Source: Mya arenaria (Eukaryota; Mollusca; Bivalvia; Myida; Myidae). Taken from it: a stretch of 64,000 nucleotides of DNA. The stretch spans positions 23,367,639-23,431,638 of the forward strand of contig NC_069135.1 of NCBI RefSeq assembly GCF_026914265.1. The letters are read 5' to 3'. Shown here one piece after another: positions 24,201 through 35,459 of this stretch. The translations under genes and the position numbers were made by a program. Position 1 is the stretch's first letter, and every line of letters starts with the position of its first letter. Below the pieces are notes generated by a model. That model saw only the letters and a program-made list of their open reading frames with translations, searched no databases and was not told the origin of the DNA.

Positions 24201-24271
24201 CTAACGGGCGAAACAATTTGGTATGGCCTTATCCTGAGATGTGTTGTTTATAAGCTGTTTGCTAACGGGCG
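21222..24271. repeat. 61-bp satellite array, exactly 50 units
   Basis: The unit starts aaacaatttggtatggcctt and ends ctaacgggcg. The span of 3050 bp is 50 units of 61 bp with no insertions or deletions. Units differ almost only at three sites: the base after gagatg (C, G or T), ttgG/Atatgg, and ttG/Attta. Three consecutive G units occur twice (units 6-8 and 34-36). Units 29-31 and 40-42 share the rarer A and T forms in mirrored order. There are no spacers, so it is not CRISPR-like. The homogeneity implies recent amplification or continuing homogenisation. Confidence 0.97.
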
Positions 24272-24769
24272 AAAAACAAATTATGTACAACGATACATGC
24301 GTGATTATTTGGAAAAAATCGGCATGTGATCTTGTTCATATGTACGTACTAAGTAATGTAGTGTTTGACTTCATACTGAATGCTTAACATAATAAAAACA
24401 GTATAACATAATCTAAATAACTGAATGTATACAAACATAACTCACGATAGAGAGATAGACAGCCGCGTGACATGTGTGATTATGGCTATAGTACATGATG
24501 ATACGTAGTCAAACTTATTTACATAGAAACAAATGGAAAACGATTTGCACATAAACTTTTTAGGTGAGGTTCGGAATAGACGTACATGTAGCTGGGTCCA
24601 CAACTAGTATGGAATCATTTTGATTATTGCTTCACGGACACACTGTTTACAGTTCATAAATAAGCCAAAGCCCGTCGAAGGACTACGCTTTTGGTAATGT
24701 TGATAATATATGATAGGCTTTTTCATACCCCGACTGTTCTGAATCTGAATCTAAAGCTGATCTAAATAA
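24272..24769. other. Intergenic DNA
   Basis: No feature supported between the satellite and the LINE fragment. Confidence 0.35.
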
Positions 24770-24990
24770 ATGATACGTGGTAGAGTCCAATACTGGCTTT
24801 AACACCACGGGGAAGGAATGTACGTGCTTAATCACTTTTTGTTAATGACAATTTAAAAAACTTCACTGAATCAGAGTGGACTAAATTGTCACTTAGTTTG
24901 TTCCAGTCAATAGCAGTTCTCACAAAGAATGAGTTTTTATAAATTTCACTTTTAGCATGAACAGCCACAATTTAAAGCACTTGGTGCTGT
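24770..24990 (-). mobile_element. LINE ORF2 C-terminal fragment
   Basis: The minus strand reads EIYKNSFFVRTAIDWNKLSD, then NLVHSDSVKFF. This is the R-T-x-x-x-W-N-x-L-S sentence that closes ORF2 of many CR1/Jockey-like LINEs. It is short, with no reverse transcriptase next to it. Confidence 0.65.
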
Positions 24991-25049
24991 TGTTCACTGA
25001 TTTCGGCGAAGAAATCCCAGGGTACAGTTGGCTTTCTTACATAAGTTGT

Positions 25050-25183
25050 TGTAATAACTGTTGTAATAAGATTTCATAAGCTTTACACACATTTATTCTC
25101 GACCAGCATCACAGTAACTGAATACATTTAGACAATGCAAACCATAAGTAATACCAAGCTATAGTCTATTTCACATTACTACA
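25050..25183 (-). repeat. 3' LTR of the Gypsy element
   Basis: On the minus strand it begins TGTAGTAATGTG and ends in ...TTATTACA (TG...CA). It contains AATAAA as a poly(A) signal. Confidence 0.9.
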
Positions 25184-25706
25184 TCCTTCCCCCCTAAATT
25201 AAGAGTTCATTCATGAATCCATCGAGAAATTGTCCCTGAATTCCCATGAAATAAAACTGTTTTGTTTTGATAACCTTTGCTAACATTTGTAAGTTGAATC
25301 CTGGGTTTGGCAATTATACTCCAATAACAAAACTTTATCAAGTTAATGTGGTTGTTGACTGGTTATAATGTCAAACACTCTGGAAATGTACATGAAAATA
25401 ATAACCCAATGTCCTAGATTAGCTTTTTGTGAAAAATAGTGTTCCAACATTCCAACGTTAATTTAAGTAGATATACAAAAAAATGCTGATTCTTTCAAAC
25501 AATCATTCACATAACGTAATAAACATATACAGATGAATATATATGGTTATTAATTATAATAGCATATACTAGTATATAAACATTGATATATACTAATTTT
25601 CTATCAATTTATGAAAGAAAATATCAGCTTAGTATGCTACTTGACACTTATTGATGGTTAGGGATTATTATGCCCTTTTAACACACAACAATATTGTAAG
25701 AATCTT

Positions 25707-27051
25707 TTAGCACACATAATCCTTGTAACGAATTGGCGGTTTGCGCTCGCGTTGTGGTCGTTGATACTGCTGTTGTAGCTGTAGATTTGGTGGTTGCTGT
25801 GGTTGTTCCGCTGCTATTGAAGTATCGGCGGTGGTTGACGAATCCTGCGTTGTTGGCGAATCCTGCACTTCTGGCATACTCTCGATTGTATCGTTCTGTT
25901 GCACAAGCGTAGCTGGATTTGGAATTGGGGGTATAACATCCTCCAATTCAGGTTTTTCTGTGATATCAACACAGTGTCGGTCACGCAAATGATCCACATG
26001 TTTTTTTATCCTGTTTGTTTAATAACTGTCCCCTGTGTCCATGATTTTCTAACACTTTCCCACACAAAAACCTTTTCTCCAGTTTGAAATTGTCTGGCTT
26101 TTGCACGTGCATCGTGGTAGGTTTTCATATTTGCCTGTTTATTTTGAACCTTTTCAGTGAAATTTGGCATTACCACATCTAACCTTGACCTTAATTTTCT
26201 TCCATATAGAAGTTCACACTTATAAGTGTCGTCTGCGGTGTGAGTCGATATGTGAGTAACACCTTTACCAACTTTTGCCGAATAGTCCCATGACGTTGCT
26301 TCTTTAACCCACTTTTGATTATCCCTACAGCTCGCTCTCCCAGACCATTGCTTGCTGCGTGGTAACTCGGAACTCGAATGTGCTTTATGCCATTCTTTTT
26401 CATGAACTCATCAAATTCTGAACAAGTGAATGCACTTCCATTGTCTGTGACCAGTTGCTGACATAGTCCATATGTAGCAAATGTCCTTTGTAATAGTTCA
26501 ATTGTCACTGCTTAAGTAGCTTTGTTCGTATCGAATGCTTCGATCCACTTCGAATGAGCATCGATTATGACCAAAAACATTTTCCCCATGAATGGACCTG
26601 CATAGTCGACATGCAGTCTCACCCAAGGTCGTTGCGGCCATTCCGACGGATGCAATTTCGCTTCTGCGGGCATGTTTCTGTTTGTCTGACATAGTTGACA
26701 GTGTTTCACATGATTTTCAATTTCAGTGTCCATTAAAGGCCACCATACATACATTCGAGCTAAGGATTTCATCCTGTTTGCGCCTGGATGTCCTTCGTGC
26801 AAGGTGTCCAACATCGTTTCACGTCCACGGGGAGGTATAATTACACGATTTTCTCGAAGAATGCATCCATCATGCATGCTCAAATCATTTCTAACAGCAA
26901 AATAAGGTCTTAATCCCGTATTTGGACATTTCTCCTGCCATCCCTTTTGCAGAAACACAGCAACTTTTGACATAACCGGATCTCGTTTCGTCCATAGCCT
27001 GACCTGTTGTGATGTTACCGGCGTTTCATCCAATTGTTCAATGGCTAACAT
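25707..27051 (-). mobile_element. Integrase region of the Gypsy element (fossil)
   Basis: The region holds the integrase zinc-binding end (HEGHPGANRMK, CQLC), the catalytic core sentence (LHVDYAGPF, TDNGSAF, SNGLGERAV) and a Pro/Gln-rich tail ending in RERKPPIRYKDYV, typical of Gypsy integrase C-termini. It is treated as a broken relic. Confidence 0.85.
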
Positions 27052-27392
27052 GACTTTCGTTGGAATTGGCGGTACGGAAACCTCTGTAGGTCTCGGTAAT
27101 CGACTTAGACCATCATCATTTCCAATGCTCCTTGAAAACGGTCCCGTATTTGTTCAAAATCGCATTCAAATCATTGTCATCAGTTACCCCACTGATTTTT
27201 ACAGAACAAAATTTTCCCAAGTCAGGCTTTATTTTTTTAAGCCAGTTTCTTCCCAGGAGATTTGGCCCGTCATTATTCACCACAATGATCGGCAATACAA
27301 CGTTCTTGGCCTCGTATTTCACGTTGACGTTGCATTTCCCAAGAATTGTTAAATACTCTCCAGAGTATGTTTTCAACTTTGCCTTAGTTTTC

Positions 27393-27713
27393 TCAAGAGA
27401 TGAAGATTTTTTTTAACCTTTCACAGGTCTCCCGATTAACTATCGTTACTGAAACACCAGTGTCCAGCTCAAATGAAACTGTTGTGGAGTTAAGGTTCAT
27501 TTCAACCTTATATGGCTTTATATGATCACTAATGTACATGGTGTACACTTCATCGTCGTCATCGTCCTCCACAAAGTTGTACATGGTGTACACTTCATCG
27601 TCGTCATCGTCCTCCACAAAGTTGTACATGGTGTACACTTCATCGTCGTCATCGTCCTCCACAAAGTTGTACATGGTGTACACTTCATCGTCGTCATCGT
27701 CCTCCACAAATTT
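27393..27713 (-). mobile_element. Protease region of the Gypsy element with acidic 15-residue repeats (fossil)
   Basis: The protease-like sentence FELDTGVSVTIV lies next to a 45-bp tandem repeat (27534-27713, four copies) that codes for V-E-D5-E-V-Y-T-M-Y-N-F on the minus strand. The repeat lies between the zinc-knuckle region and the protease. The plus-strand Ser/Val-rich frames are shadows of it. Confidence 0.85.
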
Positions 27714-27732
27714 CTGTTTTCCTGGTCTCTTT

Positions 27733-28507
27733 TTAACTGGTTTGGCGGAAGCTATTTTTGCCTTTTCTCCGCTCTACAAGCTTTTTGCACATGTCCTGTT
27801 TTTGAACAATTGTAGCAAACACAATCCTTATATGGACAGTCATTTGGCCCATGAGTTGTACCTGTGCACCTATAACACGGCTTACCACCTGCTTTTCCAG
27901 ATTGCCTGTTGGGAGCAGTCCTTGCTGGCTTGTGCCTATTTTGACCAATTTTATACACAGTACTTAGTGTCATTTATCGACTGATTATGTAAAGTGGCAG
28001 CACTTTTTGTCGCAAGTTCCAAGCTTGTCGCAATATCCAACGCTTTTTTTAAAATCCAACTTGGGTTCTGACAGTAATCTGCGCTGCATTCTGTCTTCAT
28101 TAATACCACAAACGAGTCGATCACGAACCATTACTTCTAATGTCTCTCCAAAACTGCAATCCTCCGACAATTGACGTAATTTCGCCACATAGTTTGATAA
28201 GTTTCTCCACTTTTCGAGCACGGCTGTTAAACTTAAATCTTTTTACTATTTCTGATGGTTTAGGATGATGGTGTTTCTGAACAAGTTCTTTTAATTCAGC
28301 AAAAGATTTGTCACTTGGTTTGACTTGTGAAATTAAATTGCACATCAGTTTGTATGTTTTTGCACCAACCACTGATAATAAAATCGCTTTCTTCTTGTCC
28401 GCATCAGTAATTTCATTTGTAATAAAATAATATTCCAATCTTTCGATGTACTCGATCCAATCTTCTTCCCCATAGCAAAACTCTTTTATTCTTCCGTACA
28501 CAGCCAT
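27733..28507 (-). mobile_element. Gag region of the Gypsy element (fossil)
   Basis: The N-terminal part reads MAVYGRIKEF and then a gag-like helical region (WIEYIERLEYYF). Two CCHC zinc knuckles follow (CYRCTGTTHGPNDC and CYNCSKTGHVQKAC). Broken. Confidence 0.85.
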
Positions 28508-28528
28508 TATCCCATCCTCGTCGCCAAA

Positions 28529-28655
28529 TCTAATAACTTAAGATTTCATAAGCTTTACACACATTTATTCTCGACAAGCATCACAATAACTGAATACTTT
28601 TAGACAATGCAAACCGTAAGTAATATCAAGCTATAGTCTATTTCACATTACTACA
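28529..28655 (-). repeat. 5' LTR of the Gypsy element
   Basis: Same ends as the 3' LTR. On the minus strand it is followed by tttggcgacgaggatggga, the usual place for the primer-binding site. Confidence 0.9.
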
Positions 28656-28660
28656 GTTGT

Positions 28661-28833
28661 TGATGTGGGTTTTCCGTTTGAGATTGTCTGGTTCCCTGTG
28701 TAATGATATTACACACAGTACCGATAGTGTAAGGTGAAGGAACTCACTAAGGCTACCCTCGAAGGTGCCTTTAATTTAAAGTATTTTGTAACCTTAAATA
28801 CTTAAATTATAGTGTTTTTTAACCTAAGGCAAG
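28661..28833 (+). promoter_or_regulatory. Probable MRPL42 promoter and 5' untranslated region
   Basis: Only 173 bases separate the Gypsy target duplication from the MRPL42 start codon, so the core promoter probably lies here or reaches into the element. No TATA box is seen. The start context is aagATGG. Confidence 0.4.
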
Positions 28834-31800
28834 ATGGCGACGTCCATGAAATTTGGAGTGCAGAGATGTTTAAGTTATTGTCAGCTCTCAGTCAGCCTCA
28901 AGAGTAAGAATCTTTCTCCTTTACCTTCAATTTGAAATGTCTTCAATGTATGTCTTCTTCTAACGAATGACCATTGTCCATAATTTTGAAGTAAACTTAA
29001 ATTATCATATAAATTCGCGACTGAATTTCAATGTCAAAATTATAGCTAATTTTTCCCGTTTATAGAGTTCCATTTGAATTTTGTAGTTGGTTATGCAATA
29101 CTTATAAAAACGTTGTCGAGTTGACATTACAACATAGAAAAGTTATTGCAGGTTTTCCACGAGGTCTTGTCTGGCCCGTTGTTTTTTGCCAGCAATTATA
29201 AGTTATTGCAGGTTTTCCACGAGGCCTTGATGCCATCTGCTGGCAAGGCTAATAACTGACACATGTTAAATGAGCTGACATGTTTAAAACCTTATGACCC
29301 CAACTCCTTCTATACTTTATATCAACAGGAAATAGTGAAAAACACCTCTGTAGTAATTGGGATCTTTATCCTTATAGTTGCCCATTATTTCAAAGTATTA
29401 AAGAAATAAGTGTTAAATGATAAGGGTAACATAAATTGCGTGTCATATTATTTGTTTATCAATTCCTTATTTTCCTTTGGTTGACTTATTATTAAGTTGT
29501 AATTGAGAAGCATCGGTGAAGAAAATATGAAACCTATCAGTTTTCTTTTGTTTTGTTTTGAATAAAGATAAATAAGATCCCTCCTGAATCTTCTCTTCAT
29601 TCATGCCTTATGAAATTTCTGGCAGAAACCCTTGACTGAGACATTGTGAAAACATCATTTTATGAAGTGTTTATTATTCCAAATGTCATTCTGACAGTCC
29701 TGTCATATATTGTTAACTATTTCAAAGCATGACTTGAATGAATATTGCTAATGATAGAACTCTTAGATGCAGATTAGAAGCTGAAACATACTTTGATATG
29801 AGGTATTTAGGAGCATTTTACTCATATATCACAGTATGCAGGAACTTGGTGCTGAATTGCAATATTGTTTCTCATTATTTGGTATTCATGATTCAGGTCG
29901 ACAATTAAGGTGTGTATACATTCATATACATTTATTTTATAATTTGTCCAACATATTGAACAAGACAAGACATATTAAAAAAAAAAAAAAATCGGTATAG
30001 TCATAGCCCCAATTCAAATATAATGAATGATGTTATGAAAACTTATTTTTATATAAAGTGATAAACATGTGTTTCATGTTATTTTAGTTAAATAATTTGA
30101 GTTTGATAAAAATGCAATAATAATCATAATTAGTTTGGGGGCCAATCATCAATTTTTCATTATATTTGTTCATCTTGCCTTCACTAGTATTAGGTTTGCA
30201 AGATCGGTCGGGTTACACCCTCAGAGGTACTCAATCAAACCTTGATATGCTTATGTCCAACTGTAGAACAGGCCTTTTTCTACAGTTCCTAAAGGTCCAA
30301 CTATCAGATTTATACCAAAAACAAAATATTTGATATTTTTCCTAATCTTTAAAAAAAAAATCCCAATCAACACATGTTTTCATAGACGCAAGACAAATTT
30401 AAGTGTGAGTGATACAACAGGCATATCTAGGTGAATAGACAAAGAAAAGAAACCAATACTGCATATGCACGTTTGTTTATGGTGATTGATAATTCCGATG
30501 ATCTTGATCAATACAAAGTCTTGCCTTAATAACATGTGTAATGTTTCAGCTTGTTTTATTAAGTATTTTCTAAAAAATTCTCATTCAATGTTCTAATATG
30601 CTTTTAGATCAAAATGTAGCACACAGGAAAATGACAAAATCGTATGCTTTAAAAAACAGTGGAAACAATAAATAACTGAGCAGCTAAATGTTTTATTAAT
30701 ATATAACATACTTTTAAATTTATCGTAATTTATTTTCATGTTTTTTTGTGAGGTAATGTCTTTTGGCAGGTTATTACCAATCAAGTTTTTGATGTTATTT
30801 TATTTTCAATTTGTTTTTAATCCAATTGTAACTGAAAGCACTCATCTGCTCTGACATCATTTTTAAAAATTTAGCAAAACTTTTTCAGAATGATGTATTA
30901 TCCTAGAAAATCCCCAATGCTTTTCAAGTGTTCAGTATTTGTGCCCTCCATAGCATAAATTGAAGGGTGGTTTACGGTCCATAAATTTTAACAATTTTTT
31001 TTACATCAAATTTTAAAGTTCCTGAACCTGAACTTTGACAGATGTTGACATATTAACCCAAAATGTTTCATCCAAAATTATAACTTACTACAACAAATGC
31101 TCTCCAAGATGCATGTAAAAAACCCTCTAAAAGTGTTCGGATTTGTGACCTTAGCCAGTAATGCTATTAATCTATAAGCATTGTTTTGTTTGATATTTCA
31201 GATGGACTAGTGATGCCAAGGTCCTTTGCCACTCTGAAAAAGTCCAAACAATCCAAAGAGAAGAACATTGAAGGGTATTCATTTTTAAACATCAAGATAA
31301 ATTCATAGCAATATAAATTGTATGAATTCAGTGCATGATTTCAAGAAGCATAAATGAATAAATGACTGTATATTCATACATGTTATTGTATTTATTTATG
31401 TATTTAAGAAACTTTATTACACAAAAATGGCAATAAAAACTTACCTAATCTAAAAGGTGCACCTCTTAATAGAAAATAGGATAATATTTATCTAAAATGT
31501 ACTCTATAATTGCCATATTATTAATAAAAATAAAGATACAGTTTGAGACAATAGATACACTTTTAAGGAAGGTTATGTTGTAGAAGAACTCACTTCAGCA
31601 CTGAAGATGCACTTCTTTGCGATCACCTAAAATTGAACAAATAGCAGATTGTCACCATTTGAATTGAATGTTGTTAACAACTGCTTATTCTTGCAACAGG
31701 TCATCTTCCAATTCAATAACCCCATTAGTGGGTATGTCAGAGGATGGACAGACTGTTGTGTGCTGGCACCCAGAGCCGGAGCATCCCTATGAACATACAC

Positions 31801-34463
31801 AGGTATGTATGGAATATTGTGTTGTCTATAAAGAATGGCAGATTTCTTGGGCTCGCTTGGCAGCATTAATAACTTTCAAATGACTTGTTGTGGAGTTTTC
31901 AATCATCGTATGCACATTTGGCCCCTATTTATTCTAAGGTCAGTAGGTCAAAGGGGTGACCTTTAACTGAAAATGTTTTACATGTACAACTATTATTGAA
32001 TGTTTTCTTATAGAGATTATAGAGTTTTCAAACTTAGTATGGGCTTATGTCATTGTTAGTAGATGGCAACCATTGATTTTGAGCTCAGCAGGTCAAATAT
32101 CATGGTAACTTTTATTAAAAAAGTTTCAGGTCAAAGATACATGAATGAATTGTTGTAGAGTCCTCAAACTTTGTCTAGACATTGTTAATGGTAAGAACAT
32201 AACCACAAATTATTTTGGGTCAATATGTCAAAATCCAGGTCATTATAATTAATAAAAATGTTTTCCAAGTAATAATTTGTGACTGACTTGCTCAATAGTC
32301 TGCAACCTGTGTATGCACAGAAATTGCATCATGTTCAGTAGATAGCCTCTATAGGTTTTATAGTCAGTAGGTCAAAGATCAAGAAAGTGGTGACCTTAAG
32401 TAGAAAAATGGTTTTCTATCAATATCTGCATATGAACTTGTAGAGTCTTCAAACTTTGTATGCACATTGGTAAGAAAGTATTACTGTTATTATTTTTGGT
32501 CAGTAGGTCAAAGGTCAAGATCATGGAAACCTTCACTCATGTAATGATTTATGATCAATAACTTGGTGCATATCCTGTTGATGTATGTTTCAGCTTTGTA
32601 TGAACATTGGTCGTAGTCATTAGATAAACCTGATAGCTTCTAAATTAGTAGGTCAAAGGTCCTGGTTATTCAGACTTTGATCAACAGGTTTCCGTCTACT
32701 TAATATATCCAATAAAATTGTATATACCATTCTCAAAGGTAGGAAGGTTCTTGATAATGACTAGAAGTAAACATCTGCTGATTTTACTGTCAAGAAGAAG
32801 GTCAACAGTCAAGATTGTAGTGACCTTAAATTGAAAAACAGTTTCCCTCCAGAAGTTATGATCCTATAGTTCTCAAACTTTGTAGGATTATTGGTCATGG
32901 CCAGTAGGTTTTGATTTTGATGTCATTTGGTGAAAGGGCAAGGTCATTCATTGAAAAAAACATTTTTTACTTAATAAACAAAAAATGTTTAATCATATGG
33001 TCCTGAGGTAAAAGTGGAAGTGACCCCTTGAAAATGGTTGTCTTTTCGATGTATCCATAACACATGATCCTACAGTCTTTAAACTTACTGGAGTTATGAT
33101 TATGAAAAGTATATGACACCATTCATTTTGGCATCAGTATGTCAAAGGTCAATGTCATAGTAGCCCCTTTGACATTTAACTGATATGTAAATTGGCACTT
33201 GCAACAGTCAATACAAACAATTTGAGAAATTTTAGTTAATAGATAGTCCTCAGTGATTCCTTTCTGTGTGTTGATCAATTGATTTTATAGCCCAAAACTT
33301 ACTCTCAGATTCGACATCTTATATTTATAGAGATCAAGCAAAAAAACAAATTATATACAGCCCCATGTTTTTTACTATCATAACTGTTTAATCTTGCTGA
33401 AAAAATAAAAGGCTACACATTTGTACTTGGTACATTCATTTTCAAGAGCAATGCAGAGTTTAAATAGCTGAATGCTTTAATTTTTCATTCAAGTAGTAAA
33501 GTATGCTTGTTGATAAAAGGCGCTCTTGTCGAAATATTTTTATCTTTGTCTGATTTTCAAAAAAGTCCATTTTCCAAAGAAAAAGTGGCGGTTTTGTTAA
33601 AGCTTTGGTTTCAGCATTGGCGGCATTGTCATAAGAAATCTTTAACATTGAACATAACTAAAAAAAAAAGATATTCCAATGTTAATGAGTACACCTGTTT
33701 CAAGAGACAGTATACTCACTTATAGGAAAGCCCATAACTCTTGCATTAATAATTGTTGAGTTATGTCCCTTGTTATTTAAGCAATAACTCTTGCTTCACA
33801 GTGCTCTTGAATTGCTTTTAAAGCCTGCAAATATTTACTTAAGTGCACACATATTCACTAGTGGAACTATTTAACCTCCAGTTGTCAATCCATAATAAAT
33901 TCACTATTGGAACTATATTTACTTTAAATCGTCAATCCGTATGAAAGTATTGACTAGTGGATCTATATTTCTACCTCTATATTTACCTAAATCAAAATGA
34001 ATATATTCTTATGAAATTGCTAAACCCCAATATGTTAATACATCTTGAACAGTTTTTCCCTAAGGGCCTTATCGGGTGAGGTCACCAACACACCTTAACA
34101 GGCAGCTGTAATCCCAACATGTCTTTATAATAGGTCCGACATGATTCTTAAAGTAATCACAAGAGGAACTATTTTCACCTCAAATTGTCAATGCATATGA
34201 ATTTTTCACAAGTTGAACTTTTTTTTACCTCAATTTGTCAATCCATATTTCAGCCAATGGAATATAACAAAGAAGAGCTTTCTCAGGGAACAAGCGTGTT
34301 AAAGGATCAAGTTCTGAGAAACTATGACAGCAGAGTAAGACCTACTGGACCCAACACGCAGGAGTTGAGTCACATCACCTTTACAACCAAGCATCGATGG
34401 TTTCCCAAGCCAGGGAAGAAATTTGCAAAGAGGGATCCGCCTAAAGACAGAGACGCTATTTAG
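28834..34463 (+). CDS. MRPL42: Mitochondrial large-subunit ribosomal protein mL42 (MRPL42)
   Basis: Exons 28834-28903, 31202-31274, 31700-31802 and 34254-34463 join with GT-AG introns and consistent phase into 151 residues; the human protein has 142. The conserved core reads MSEDGQTVVCWHPEPEHPYE, followed by HTQPM, then LRNYDSRVRPTGPNTQELS, and the end is HITFTTKHRWFPKPGKKF. These are the MRPL42 hallmarks. The first 47 or so residues are basic and Ser-rich with almost no acidic residues until SKEKN, as expected of a mitochondrial targeting peptide (MATSMKFGVQRC). It is a structural protein of the mitoribosome large subunit. Introns 1 and 3 exceed 2 kb; intron 3 is filled with tandem repeats. 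A poly(A) signal lies 101 bases after the stop. Confidence 0.95.
31880..33200. repeat. Degenerate ~115-bp repeats with AGGTCA half-sites in MRPL42 intron 3
   Basis: Loosely repeated blocks of the form gt-agagtcttcaaactttgta ... cattggt ... ggtcagtaggtcaaaggtcaagatcatg. At least eight degenerate units are visible. Each has one or more AGGTCA half-sites; 32505-32517 is a perfect AGGTCAAAGGTCA. Related units recur at 35460-36420. Confidence 0.75.
33855..34253. repeat. ~48-bp degenerate repeats ending in the MRPL42 exon 4 acceptor
   Basis: Units near 33855, 33900, 33948, 34154 and 34203 share cac(t)agtggaactatttt, acctcaaattgtcaat and ccatat. The last one runs ...cctcaatttgtcaatccatatttcag directly into exon 4. 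Confidence 0.7.
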
Positions 34464-34563
34464 AATTGTTATAGTTACATTTTTGACCCATCACTGGGAT
34501 TGATACTTTGTTTTTGTATTAGTACATTCAGTGTCTATGAAAATATATTTGTGTACCGTATTG

Positions 34564-34569
34564 AATAAA
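34564..34569 (+). promoter_or_regulatory. MRPL42 poly(A) signal
   Basis: AATAAA, 101 bases downstream of the MRPL42 stop codon, followed by T-rich sequence. Confidence 0.7.
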
Positions 34570-34907
34570 TGACTTCTGTTTTTACTGTTTTAAGTTTATT
34601 AATTAGTACATATGTTCAGCCTCATGAGAGTATTTTCCCCAACCTATGAAAGCACCTTTCTGCCCTCATGGAGAAAAGAATAAGCACCCTTCTGCCTTCA
34701 AAAAATTAAATGCTTAAGATTATCAAAATTATCAAATATTTGTGTTGTTTTGATTATTACTTGTAATGTGATTATGAATAAAAACAAATTTTTACATGTT
34801 TGGTAGTTGAAACCTAATATTACTTCAAATTTCTAACATTTTGTATGAAAATCATAATGCATTTAATTCTTCACTGCCCGATATAATGTGTCTTTTTGTC
34901 CCTCCCT

Positions 34908-35000
34908 ACCCTGTCCCTTTACTGTATCACCCTGTCCCTTTACTGTATCACCCTGTCCCTTTACTGTATCACCCTGTCCCTTTACTGTATCACCCTGTCC
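34908..35000. repeat. 21-bp minisatellite, about 4.5 units
   Basis: Unit ccctgtccctttactgtatc plus a. It gives a 7-residue period (PVPLLYH) in an incidental 71-codon frame. Confidence 0.9.
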
Positions 35001-35459
35001 TTTTCCAGAACCTGGTTAAAACCCTACAATGGGAACTTGATTCAAGGTTAGGCTAAGTTTCTCTTGACGATGAACAAAGTGCTTGCCATGTATGTCTAGT
35101 TCAAGTTTGTACAATCAATAAAGGTCCCAACTTGAAGTGATGTACGGACATCAAATTTGTGAAATTTCATCAGAATAATTGTCTTGGAGAAGTCAGTCAA
35201 TGAATATATGATGTCATCAAAGTAAAATATAGGTCACCAGGTAATACGTTAGATAACACTTTTTTCCCCATTAGAGGCTGCATTTTTCATCAGATCCTTT
35301 TAAGATGTTATTTGATAGATTGTCTTGATGAAGTTTCAAAGTTTGAAAATGGGTCACCTCTAGTCAAACGGTCACTCAGTCAAAATGTTGGTCACTAGGT
35401 CAATTCTTCAAAAAAAATAATGATAATATGGGCTGCTTTTTTATGCACCGATGGGCAGC
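35001..35459. other. MRPL42-APEX2 intergenic DNA
   Basis: Contains isolated relatives of the tcaaagg/ggtcac repeat (for example near 35336-35400). No gene. Confidence 0.35.

Larger units (their letters stand above)
25050..28655 (-). mobile_element. Ty3/Gypsy-type LTR retrotransposon, minus strand, broken fossil
   Basis: Two LTRs of about 130 bp (25050-25183 and 28529-28655), roughly 95% alike over their shared part, are flanked by the 5-bp target duplication GTTGT (25045-25049 and 28656-28660). On the minus strand, gag-like sequence follows the 5' LTR, then two zinc knuckles, an aspartic-protease region and an integrase. A purine-rich tract (aggggggaagga) lies directly before the 3' LTR. The 3.6-kb length is short for the family. 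The reading frames carry several breaks and the element is not whole. Two zinc knuckles and the integrase style suggest the Mag-like clade (inference). The LTR similarity points to a fairly young insertion. Confidence 0.93.

Noticed and set aside
21222-24271. CRISPR-like array
   Set aside because: Units are contiguous 61-mers with no spacers, and the DNA is eukaryotic.
27522-27984. Ser/Val-rich plus-strand ORFs
   Set aside because: Opposite-strand shadows of the Gypsy element's acidic repeat.
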